Assembly (NCBI GenBank): GCA_903909435.1 | Contig: CAIVVT010000035.1 | Span: forward strand, 22,290 to 86,289 | DNA: 64,000 bases | Direction of reading: 5' to 3' | From: an uncultured Acidobacteriia bacterium | Lineage (GTDB): Bacteria > Acidobacteriota > Terriglobia > Bryobacterales > Bryobacteraceae | Shown: in pieces, positions 40,915 to 48,745 of the stretch | Numbering within the stretch: the first letter of the stretch is position 1 | Layout of the letters: the number at the start of each line of letters is the position of its first letter | The notes under the pieces: model-generated | Told to the model about the DNA's origin: nothing | The model's input: only the letters and a program-made list of their open reading frames with translations | The model's database searches: none | Position numbers and translations under genes: made by a program

Positions 40915-41862
40915 ATGCCTCGAACAAAGCAGCTTGCAGGAGTGGTGGCCGCGATGCTCCTGCCGCGGGACGACGACGGGCGACCCGACTGGGGGGCGTT
41001 CGCACGCAATGCTCAGTTCCTGATGCGGGTGGGGATTGGCGGGATTTGCGTGAATGGGGCTACGGGAGAATACGCGGGAGCCTCAGCGGACGAACGGCGT
41101 GAGGCGGTGCGGCTGGCGCGTGCGATTGCCGGGGAGCCGCGCCTGGTGCTCAGCGGGATTGGCGCGGCGCGTTGGACCGAAGTGCTGGACCTCGCGCACG
41201 ATGCAGAGAATGCCGGCGCGGACGCCCTACTGCTGCCCCCGCCGCATTTTTTCAACTACGCTCCAGGGGATCTGGAGGAATTGTACCGGCGCACAGTCCC
41301 CGAATTGCGAGTGCCTGCTTTGATCTACAATCTACCTGCTTTTACCGGTAGCCTCGATGCAGCCCTAGCTACCCGCCTGATCTGCGAAGTGGAAGGGATC
41401 GCGGGGGTGAAAGACAGCAGCGGCGAACTCGGACTGCTTGAGGCGCTAACCCTTGCCGATGGTTTGAGTGCCGCGCGGTTCGTAGGACATGACGGGGTGC
41501 TGATTGAGGCGCTGAATCGCGGTTTGTGCGATGGGATTATCTCCGGCGTGGCCGGGGTCGTCCCGGAGTTGACCATGGCCCTCTGGCAGTGCGCGGAACA
41601 AAGCGAGTCGGGCCTATTCGCCGATCTGGGAACTCGACTTACGACTTTGCTCCGCAGGTTGGACGAATTCCCCGCGCCTTGGGGCCTGAAGTTCATAGCG
41701 GAGCTACGGGGACTAGGGCCGGCTGGTTTCGCGCTGCCGCTCTCCGCCGAGCGCAGGCGCCAGGCGGACGCCTTCCAATCATGGTTTTCGAGTTGGTGGG
41801 AGGCAGGACGGGAAACCATCGCGCAGGCTCTCGCGGCCGAAGTCAGCCTCAGGCTGGACTAA
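40915..41862 (+). CDS. DHDPS/N-acetylneuraminate-lyase family protein (cytoplasmic)
   Basis: A 315-residue class I aldolase-family protein. ICVNGATGEYAG (44-55) is the pyruvate loop (GATGE here), Tyr138 in ALIYNLPAF and Lys166 in GVKDSSGE are the catalytic residues. The family includes dihydrodipicolinate synthase, sialic acid lyase, KDG aldolase and related lyases; GATGE and the C-terminal sequence do not decide between them, but the lack of lysine-pathway neighbours favours a catabolic role. It has no C-terminal encapsulation-like helix, in contrast to the paralogue at 20738-21751, which makes it a natural comparison. No ribosome site is obvious before ATG 40915. Confidence 0.85.
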   Translation: MPRTKQLAGVVAAMLLPRDDDGRPDWGAFARNAQFLMRVGIGGICVNGATGEYAGASADERREAVRLARAIAGEPRLVLSGIGAARWTEVLDLAHDAENAGADALLLPPPHFFNYAPGDLEELYRRTVPELRVPALIYNLPAFTGSLDAALATRLICEVEGIAGVKDSSGELGLLEALTLADGLSAARFVGHDGVLIEALNRGLCDGIISGVAGVVPELTMALWQCAEQSESGLFADLGTRLTTLLRRLDEFPAPWGLKFIAELRGLGPAGFALPLSAERRRQADAFQSWFSSWWEAGRETIAQALAAEVSLRLD

Positions 41863-42104
41863 TCAAGCAGTTCCACAGTGGTCCGCCGTCGCGGGCTGGG
41901 TGCACCACGTAGTGCGAAATCGTCGAAGGCGCACCCGCATTTCAGTGGGCAGCTACCACGGTTCGTGAAATCATGATTTAAGCGAGCGAATCCATTGCCG
42001 GTCGCGGCTGCGGTTAGCTGGCTCGATTGGATGGTGTAGCGCACTCGGCCCTGCTTGGCGGAGTGCCCAGGCTGGAGTGTGAGCAGGTGGAGGCCTACTA
42101 GCGT

Positions 42105-43229
42105 ATGGAGAATGAGAACAAACCCGAAGCCAAACGGCTGCATTCCCTGGATGCGTTGCGAGGCTTCGACATGTTCTGGATTATGGGCGGAGAGAGTATC
42201 TTCGTGGCCCTGGCTGCCCTGACAGGATGGCCGGTCCTGCAATGGTGGGCGGGCCAACTGGAGCACGTTCCCTGGCATGGATTCCACGCCTATGACATGA
42301 TCTTCCCGCTATTCCTTTTCATTGCCGGAATCAGCTTCCCTTTTTCCATGGCCAAGCGCTATCAAGGGGCGGAAAACAGGAAAGCGCTGTACATGCATGT
42401 GGTCCAACGCGGGCTTCTGCTAGTACTGCTAGGAATCATCAACAACAACGCCATCCGCTTCGATTTTGCCAATCTGCGCTACGGCAGCGTGCTGGGACGC
42501 ATCGGCTTGGCTTGGATGTTCGCGGCGCTCATCTTCATGAATACCAACCTGAAGTCAAGGATCCTCTGGCTCTGGGGGATATTGATCTCCTACTGGTTGT
42601 TATTTCCGCTCTTCCCCGCGCATGATCTCGGGTCCACCGATCCGTTTTCGATGCAGGGCAACCTTGCCGGCCACATTGACCGGCTGCTGTTACCAGGCAA
42701 GTACTGCTGTTATACATATGGCGACAGCGAAGGGATTCTTAGCACGATCCCCGCGATCTCAACTGCCCTGCTGGGTATGCTGACCGGGCAGTTCATAATG
42801 TCGCAGTACCTGAGCACCAAGCCTCTTCGCAAGGTGCTCTACATGGCCATGGCTGCACTCGGTCTCATTGGGTTGGGGGGCATCTGGAATACCGCATTTC
42901 CGATCAACAAGTACCTTTGGTCCAGCTCATTTGTCTGCTTCGTCGGTGGGCTCAGCCTGCTGCTGTTCACAGCCTTCTACCTGGTCATCGACGTTTGGAG
43001 AATCAGAAAGTGGACGCCGTTCTTCGTTGTGATCGGGATGAACTCCATTGCGATTTACCTGGCTCACACCATCATCGATTTTGACTACGCGGCGAAGTTC
43101 CTGTTCGGTGGGGTGTATCCCCTGCTTCCACCTGACTGGAGAGCGGTTGCCACGGCTACCGGTACCTTCAGCGTGGCGTGGCTTTTCCTCTATTTCCTAT
43201 ATCGGAAGCGGCTGTTCCTGAAGGTGTAA
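42105..43229 (+). CDS. HGSNAT-like/DUF5009 membrane acyltransferase
   Basis: A 374-residue integral membrane protein with about ten hydrophobic helices. The start KRLHSLDALRGFDMFWIMGGE and FHAYDMIFPLFLFIAGISFPFSMA are characteristic of the DUF5009/heparan-alpha-glucosaminide N-acetyltransferase-like group. In human HGSNAT the family moves an acetyl group across the lysosomal membrane to terminal glucosamine; bacterial members are presumed to acetylate periplasmic sugars. The central His-rich and GRIGLAWMFAALIF segments fit. It lies 242 bases downstream of the DHDPS-family gene and 222 bases upstream of the PLP gene, on the same strand. The acceptor is unknown. Confidence 0.85.
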   Translation: MENENKPEAKRLHSLDALRGFDMFWIMGGESIFVALAALTGWPVLQWWAGQLEHVPWHGFHAYDMIFPLFLFIAGISFPFSMAKRYQGAENRKALYMHVVQRGLLLVLLGIINNNAIRFDFANLRYGSVLGRIGLAWMFAALIFMNTNLKSRILWLWGILISYWLLFPLFPAHDLGSTDPFSMQGNLAGHIDRLLLPGKYCCYTYGDSEGILSTIPAISTALLGMLTGQFIMSQYLSTKPLRKVLYMAMAALGLIGLGGIWNTAFPINKYLWSSSFVCFVGGLSLLLFTAFYLVIDVWRIRKWTPFFVVIGMNSIAIYLAHTIIDFDYAAKFLFGGVYPLLPPDWRAVATATGTFSVAWLFLYFLYRKRLFLKV

Positions 43230-43451
43230 GCTCTCGAAAACTCCGCGAATGGACCTGCCGCGATCTCCCCCGACAGGGCTGGCATTCAAGAGAGTACGCT
43301 GAGCACTTAACGCGGGCCACAAGCCTCACATAACGACCGTCGCCCATCGGTTTCATCGCAGGTGCGTGCATTAGTGCGCCGGTCGCATTATACTTACCTC
43401 GCAGCAAGACCCGGCCCGCCCCTGGAGCCGCGGAACGATAAAGGTGGAACA

Positions 43452-44654
43452 ATGGCCAATCGCAGGACTTTTCTCCAACTAATTTCGCAGGCTCCGCTGG
43501 TCGGCGGGTGGTTCGCGAGCAGCGCGGTCGCCGCTCCAAGCACGAAGACTCCCGACTATTTCGCCAGCCTGGGAGTGAAGCCATTCATAAATGCCGCGGG
43601 CACTTACACGATGCTTACGGCGTCGCTCATGCCGACGGAAGTGATGGAGGCTATGAGCTACGCATCCCGCCGGTTCTACCGGTTGAGTGAGGTACAGGAC
43701 GCGGTCGGGAAACGCATCGCCGAGTTACTTCAAGCTGAAGCAGCCATGGTGACGTCCGGAGCGGCGGGAGCGCTGACCTGCGGAACGGCGGCGTGCCTTA
43801 CTGGTGACGACCCGAAGAAGATCCAGCAACTGCCTGACGTGACCGGGTTGAAAAATGAGGTATTCGTCCAGAAGGCGCACCGCTACGGCTATGACCACGC
43901 GGTTCGAGCGACGGGCGCCCGGCTGGTGGAGATTGAGAACGCTGCGGAACTGGAGCGAGCGGCCAGCGAACGCTCAGCGATGATGCTGTTTTACAACGAC
44001 GCGGATCCGCGCGGGCAGATCCATGCCGACGAGTGGGTGCGCCTGGGCAAGAAGCTCCGTATCACGACCTTCAACGACGCTTCGGCGGATGTGCCTCCGG
44101 TCGAGAACCTCTCGAAATATCTGAAACTGGGCTTCGATCTTGTGACGTTCTCGGGGGGTAAAGGTCTGTGTGGGCCGCAGAGCGCGGGACTCCTGGTGGG
44201 GCGCAAGGACCTGATCGCCGCGGCGCGGCTCAATACTTCGCCTTACAGCGATACAATCTCCCGCGGCATGAAGGTGAACAAGGAAGAGATGCTGGGGATG
44301 CTGGTGGCGCTGGAGATGTTCATCAAGCGAGACCACGCCGCCCAAGGGCGCGAGTGGGAGCGCCGCTGCGGCGTCATCGCCTCCGCTGCTAAGAAGTTCC
44401 CTTCAGTGACGACCGAAGTGGTCGTGCCGCCCATTGCCAACCACGTCCCGCATCTCTATCTCCGGTGGGACGATTCGAAGCTGAGGATCACTCCGCGCGA
44501 GGTCATACAGCGGCTGCGGGCCGGAGATCCGGCGATCGAGGCCTGCCCACTCACAGACGACAAGCAACTCGTTTTCACCGTCTGGATGCTGCAGTCCGGC
44601 GAGGCGGAGTTGGTGGCCCGCGCGTTGACGAAGATCCTGGCGAAGCCAGTCTAA
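43452..44654 (+). CDS. Tat-exported SelA-like PLP-dependent protein
   Basis: From ATG 43452 (AAGGTGG just upstream), 400 residues. The N-terminus MANRRTFLQLISQAPLVGGW is a twin-arginine leader followed by an Ala-X-Ala type cleavage region (AVAAPS). The rest is a class V aminotransferase-fold enzyme of the SelA/D-glucosaminate-6-phosphate ammonia-lyase type: FINAAGTYTMLTASLMPTEVM (about 45-65), LLQAEAAMVTSGAAGALTCGTAA (about 92-114), TFNDASADVPP with the cofactor Asp, and DLVTFSGGKGLCGPQSAGLL where Lys is the probable Schiff-base residue. Cytoplasmic members act on aminosugar acids or seryl-tRNA(Sec). An exported PLP enzyme is unusual. The substrate is not known; it is not a selenocysteine gene since no selC or selB is seen. 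Confidence 0.78.
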   Translation: MANRRTFLQLISQAPLVGGWFASSAVAAPSTKTPDYFASLGVKPFINAAGTYTMLTASLMPTEVMEAMSYASRRFYRLSEVQDAVGKRIAELLQAEAAMVTSGAAGALTCGTAACLTGDDPKKIQQLPDVTGLKNEVFVQKAHRYGYDHAVRATGARLVEIENAAELERAASERSAMMLFYNDADPRGQIHADEWVRLGKKLRITTFNDASADVPPVENLSKYLKLGFDLVTFSGGKGLCGPQSAGLLVGRKDLIAAARLNTSPYSDTISRGMKVNKEEMLGMLVALEMFIKRDHAAQGREWERRCGVIASAAKKFPSVTTEVVVPPIANHVPHLYLRWDDSKLRITPREVIQRLRAGDPAIEACPLTDDKQLVFTVWMLQSGEAELVARALTKILAKPV

Positions 44655-44710
44655 TCCGGCAGACGCCGCCCGGCGTGGCCACGAGCACCGTTCTGTCAGA
44701 ATCGGGCTAT

Positions 44711-45073
44711 ATGGTGAGTGTCCAGATCTTCGGGGTGAAGAACTCCCCGGCGACGCGCGCGGCCGAGCGGTTCTTCAAAGAACGCACGGTGGCGATCCAC
44801 TTCGTGGACTTGAAGCAGAAACCAATGGCTCCCGGCGAGATCAAGCGATTCATCGATCGCTTTGGTTTGGCTGGCCTGCTCGATGCTGAGAGCAAGTACT
44901 TCGCCGACGCCGGCCTCAAGTATGTGAAGCACACAGATGCCGGACTGCTCGCCAAGATCGAACGAGAACCCAAACTGCTGCTGCTCCCGCTGGTCCGATG
45001 TGGCAACCGGCTCAGCATCGGCCACGACGAGGAAGCCTGGCGGGCCATGCTCGCCACACCGGCCGGGCGGTGA
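44711..45073 (+). CDS. ArsC/Spx-like thioredoxin-fold protein lacking the active cysteine
   Basis: A 120-residue protein from ATG 44711. The fold of the ArsC/Spx/YffB family is plain: VSVQIFGVKNSPATRAAERFFKE at the start, HFVDLKQKPMAPGEIKRFIDRFG in the middle and LLLPLVRCGNRLSIGHDEEAW at the end. In arsenate reductases and YffB the first loop carries Cys (e.g. 'KNCDT'); here it reads KNSPAT, so the redox cysteine is gone. The only Cys is at the C-terminal RCGNR. Arsenate reduction is therefore unlikely; a binding or regulatory role like Spx is possible. It follows the PLP gene by 56 bases. A longer upstream frame overlaps the PLP gene and is not used. Confidence 0.78.
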   Translation: MVSVQIFGVKNSPATRAAERFFKERTVAIHFVDLKQKPMAPGEIKRFIDRFGLAGLLDAESKYFADAGLKYVKHTDAGLLAKIEREPKLLLLPLVRCGNRLSIGHDEEAWRAMLATPAGR

Positions 45074-45140
45074 CGCAGTTCTATCAAAAGGGGCGCCGGC
45101 ACTTCAGTCTTCCGATAAGGGCTTGATATGATGACCAGGA

Positions 45141-48104
45141 GTGAAGCGGATTGGCGCGACCGCGCTGCTTGGGCTCGTCATATGTACCTGGGTTCCCGCC
45201 CTTTGGGCCGGAGGGCCGGAGATGAGTCTGTACGGCCGGCCGATCGTGTCCCTCACTTTCGATCCTCCGCAACAGCCTATCCCCGCCGAGCAAATGCGGA
45301 TTTCGCTTCCGCTGCGGATAGGCGACCGGCTCGATGAAGCCTTGCTCGGGCAGACTATTGAACAGTTGTTTGCGACAGGCCGCTACGAGGATATCATCGC
45401 TTCCGGTGAGGCGTTACCCAACGGCGTTGCGCTCACATTCCGCACACGGGCAAAGTATTTTCTGAGCCACATCTCCGTGGACGGCACCGTGCCGCCGCCC
45501 AGCGGCGATCAACTGGTGAACGCCTCCGCCTTGAACCTCGGTGACGCCTTCGACGAAGAAGCGCTCGCCACGGCCGCCCGTCAGATGCAGGTGATGCTGC
45601 GGGCCAACGGCTTCTTCGCGTCCACCATCCGCTATGAGACGCAGAACCGCGACACCGCCGAGCAGACGGATGTGCGTTTCATTGTGGAACCCGGCCGTCG
45701 CGCCCGCTTTGCCACGCCAGTGATCGAAGGCGACACCAGGTTCAAGCCGTCACGCATTATCGGCGTAACCGGATGGCCGAACAATTTCAGCCTGCATAGC
45801 TGGTTTCGCGGAGGGGCGCTGCACGAGTGGCACGAAGTGACAGACGCACGCGTTCAGCGCGGACTGGAGAAGGTCCGGAACGCCTATGTGAAAAAAGGGT
45901 TCCTCATGGCGAGCGCCCATCTGCTGGCGCTAACGCACGACTCGGCCACCAATACGGTGACTCCCCGTCTCAATATCGAAGCAGGTCCCAAGGTGACAGT
46001 ACGCACTGAGGGTGCTCGTGTTGCGCAAGGCACTTTGAAGCGGGTGTTGCCCATCTTCCAAGAGCGCAGCATCGACACCGCATTGCTGGCTGAGGGAATT
46101 GGAAGCTTGCAGGATTACTTCATTGGCGAGGGGTACTTCGACGCCAGAGTAACCTACGACACCACCTCGTCGAGCGACGGAGCCAGTCAGGCTATCGTCT
46201 ACCGGGTTGTTCGCGGAACCCGCTCCCGATTCACGCGTATTGAAACCCAGGGGCGCAAGTACTTCGACGCGCATACGGTTCTCGAGCGGATGTCGTTGAC
46301 GCCGGCCTCGATGTTCGGCAACCACCGCGGGCGTTTCAGCCCGTCCCTGCTGGAGCACGATGTCCAGGCGATTCAGGAGCTTTACAGGAGCAACGGGTTC
46401 CGTGACGCTAAGGTCCTCCCACAAGTAGTCCGCGGCGACAAGGGTAGGCCTCAGGACGTTGCAGTTATGTTGAAGATCGAAGAGGGCCGGCAGATTCTGG
46501 TTAGCGATTTGGAACTGTCGGGAGTGGACCTGAAGCTGGTGGATGAAGTCAGCGCTCTCATTACGTCCCGCGCGGGGCAGCCTTACAGCACGTCGAATAT
46601 GGCCCTGGATCGCGACGCGATCCTCGGGTACTACTTCAATAACGGCTACCCCGACGCGATATTCGATGCGCAGATCAAGCCGGGTGCGGATGGCGCACAT
46701 GTGAATCTCAAGTATCTGGTGGACGAAGGCCGCCGCGTTTTCGCTCGCGCGGTGCTGGTGAACGGACTCCGGACCACGCGGCCGGGGCTGGTGGGTCATC
46801 GCCTTACCATCCAGCCTGGCGATCCGCTGTCCCAAAGCGCCATCGTCGAAACGCAGCGGCGGCTCTACGACCTGGGCATCTTCAGCACGGTCGATCTCGC
46901 TATACAGAACCCCGAGGGCATTGAGCGTTCCAAGTACGTTGTGCTGCAGGCCGAGGAGGCGCGGCGCTACACGCTCAACCTCGGGTTTGGAGCTGAGATT
47001 GGCAGGATCGGCGGAAGCGCGACTAGTTTCGACGCGCCCGCTGGTACTGCCGGGTTCAGCCCGCGGGCGCTGGTCGGAATCAGCCGGCTGAACATGTTTG
47101 GCCTCGGCCACACCGCATCGGTCACAGGGCGCATCTCCACGATCCAGCAGCGGGTACTCGCCAGCTATTTGGCCCCGCAATTCCAAGGCAACGATAATTT
47201 GAGCTTGTCGTTCAGCCAACTGTTCGACCGCTCGAGCGACATTCGCACGTTCACATCGCAGCGCTTCGAGGGATCGGCCCAACTGAGCCAGAAACTCTCT
47301 CGCGGGAGTTTGCTGGAGTACCGCGTGGCGGTCCGCCAGGTTTCCATTGATGCGAGCACCTTGAAGATTTCTCCCGCGCTCATCCCCGTGTATTCAGTTC
47401 CCGTACGAACCGCCATCATCTCCGCCACGTGGATTCAGGACCGGCGCGACGACCCGCTGGAATCCACCCGTGGCGTCTACAATACGGTCGACTTTGGTGT
47501 GGCCCCGCACATCATCACCTCGGGCACCTACTACACGCGCATGGTGTTGAAAAGTTCAACCTACCACCAGGTGGCGCGCGACGTGATCATCGCCCGTACC
47601 ACTTCGTTCGGTTGGCTGCACAACCTCTCCTCAAACCCGGTGCCGCTTCCCGAACGCTTCTTCGCCGGTGGCAATACTACGAACCGCGGCTTTCCAGAAA
47701 ACCAGGCGGGTCCACGTGACGCGATTACCGGCTTCCCACTTGGGGGTGACGCATTCCTGTTCTTTGGAACCGAGCTCCGCTTCCCGGTGGTGGGCAAGAC
47801 GCTCGGCGGCGTTTTGTTCCACGACATGGGGAACGTGTATGACAGTCTGAGCAATATGTCGTTCCGATTTAAGCAGCGCGACCGGCAGGATTTCAATTAC
47901 ATGGTCCATTCGGTCGGTTTCGGGCTGCGCTACCGGACGCCGATCGGCCCCGTGCGGGTCGATCTGGGCTATTCGCCCAACTCGCCGCGCTTTACGGGGT
48001 ACAGTGGAACGCTGACCGACTTGATCAATGGTGCCACGCAACTCACAGTGCCTCAGCGCGTAAACCCTTTCCAGTTCTTCTTCTCGCTGGGGCAGACGTT
48101 CTGA
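45141..48104 (+). CDS. BamA/TamA (Omp85) family outer membrane protein
   Basis: A 987-residue protein beginning at GTG 45141 with a signal peptide (IGATALLGLVICTWVPALWAG). Residues about 30-620 hold several POTRA domains, with typical 'YFLSHISVDGT', 'RFATPVIEGDTRF', 'GTRSRFTRIETQGRKYF', 'GRQILVSDLELSGVDL', 'FARAVLVNGLRTTRPG' starts. The C-terminal about 360 residues form a beta-barrel with the Omp85 motif region RFFAGGNTTNRGFPENQ and LGYSP; the chain ends in FSLGQTF, a terminal Phe as in BamA-type insertion signals. More POTRA domains than E. coli TamA (three) and a downstream TamB-like gene suggest a TamA-like or hybrid assembly. It is the first gene of a three-gene overlapping operon. Confidence 0.92.
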   Translation: MKRIGATALLGLVICTWVPALWAGGPEMSLYGRPIVSLTFDPPQQPIPAEQMRISLPLRIGDRLDEALLGQTIEQLFATGRYEDIIASGEALPNGVALTFRTRAKYFLSHISVDGTVPPPSGDQLVNASALNLGDAFDEEALATAARQMQVMLRANGFFASTIRYETQNRDTAEQTDVRFIVEPGRRARFATPVIEGDTRFKPSRIIGVTGWPNNFSLHSWFRGGALHEWHEVTDARVQRGLEKVRNAYVKKGFLMASAHLLALTHDSATNTVTPRLNIEAGPKVTVRTEGARVAQGTLKRVLPIFQERSIDTALLAEGIGSLQDYFIGEGYFDARVTYDTTSSSDGASQAIVYRVVRGTRSRFTRIETQGRKYFDAHTVLERMSLTPASMFGNHRGRFSPSLLEHDVQAIQELYRSNGFRDAKVLPQVVRGDKGRPQDVAVMLKIEEGRQILVSDLELSGVDLKLVDEVSALITSRAGQPYSTSNMALDRDAILGYYFNNGYPDAIFDAQIKPGADGAHVNLKYLVDEGRRVFARAVLVNGLRTTRPGLVGHRLTIQPGDPLSQSAIVETQRRLYDLGIFSTVDLAIQNPEGIERSKYVVLQAEEARRYTLNLGFGAEIGRIGGSATSFDAPAGTAGFSPRALVGISRLNMFGLGHTASVTGRISTIQQRVLASYLAPQFQGNDNLSLSFSQLFDRSSDIRTFTSQRFEGSAQLSQKLSRGSLLEYRVAVRQVSIDASTLKISPALIPVYSVPVRTAIISATWIQDRRDDPLESTRGVYNTVDFGVAPHIITSGTYYTRMVLKSSTYHQVARDVIIARTTSFGWLHNLSSNPVPLPERFFAGGNTTNRGFPENQAGPRDAITGFPLGGDAFLFFGTELRFPVVGKTLGGVLFHDMGNVYDSLSNMSFRFKQRDRQDFNYMVHSVGFGLRYRTPIGPVRVDLGYSPNSPRFTGYSGTLTDLINGATQLTVPQRVNPFQFFFSLGQTF

Positions 48105-48745
48105 TGCGAGCCGCCATCGCATGTTTCGTCCTTTTGGCGTCGCTGGCGCAAGGTGAAACGCTCGACCGCGTCTCGGCACGGGTGGGCAAGGATGCCATCA
48201 CGGATAGCGCACTCCGGCGTCACTTGCGCATGGAGGCATTCTTCGCTCGAGCGACGGCTGACTTGACCAGCGCGTCCCGTCGCAAAGCTGCGGAACGACT
48301 GATCGATCAGATCCTCATTCGCCGGGAGCTGGAATTGAACCGGTTCGCGCCGCCCGCGGCCAGGGATGTGGAAGCGCAGATCGGGCTGCTCATGAAATCG
48401 CGGCAGGAGGACGCAACCGCGTTGGGAGCATCCCTGGAGCACTACGGCTTTTCACTCGATGACTTGAGAGCTGAGATCCTGTATCAGATCATGCTCTTGC
48501 GGTTCGTGGAGTTCCGCTTTAGCGCTGGCATCCTGGTGGCCGACTCCGAGATTGAAACGGCGTACCGGCAGGAAGTTGTGTCCGAGGCCCAACAGCGCAA
48601 TGTGCCCCCGCCCACGGCCGAAGACGCGCGGGAGAGCATCGTCAAACTCCTGACCTACCGCAAGACCAATGCCGCTCTGGAGCAGTGGCTGGCTCAGGCC
48701 AGGCAGCAGGTGAAGATCCAGGTGTTTGAGGAGGCTTTCCGTTGA
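48104..48745 (+). CDS. SurA N-terminal-domain-like periplasmic chaperone without PPIase domain
   Basis: A 213-residue secreted protein; its ATG overlaps the Omp85 stop codon (TGATG). A signal peptide (AAIACFVLLASLAQGE) is followed by LDRVSARVGKDAITDSALRR, matching the start of SurA, and helical segments (ASRRKAAERLIDQILIRRELE, YGFSLDDLRAEILYQIMLL) typical of the SurA core. The parvulin domains that normally follow are absent; the chain ends after EESIVKLLTYRKTN type helix and an amphipathic tail. SurA delivers unfolded outer membrane proteins to BamA, so the tie with the Omp85 gene is direct. The shortness suggests a dedicated chaperone for this Omp85 or its client. Confidence 0.82.
   Translation: MRAAIACFVLLASLAQGETLDRVSARVGKDAITDSALRRHLRMEAFFARATADLTSASRRKAAERLIDQILIRRELELNRFAPPAARDVEAQIGLLMKSRQEDATALGASLEHYGFSLDDLRAEILYQIMLLRFVEFRFSAGILVADSEIETAYRQEVVSEAQQRNVPPPTAEDARESIVKLLTYRKTNAALEQWLAQARQQVKIQVFEEAFR

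Noticed and set aside
43452..44654. SelA (selenocysteine synthase)
   Set aside because: It carries an export signal and no selB, selC or selD is nearby; the broader PLP family fits better.
45930..47282. 450-codon minus-strand frame
   Set aside because: Antisense to the Omp85 gene, which has clear POTRA and barrel sequence.
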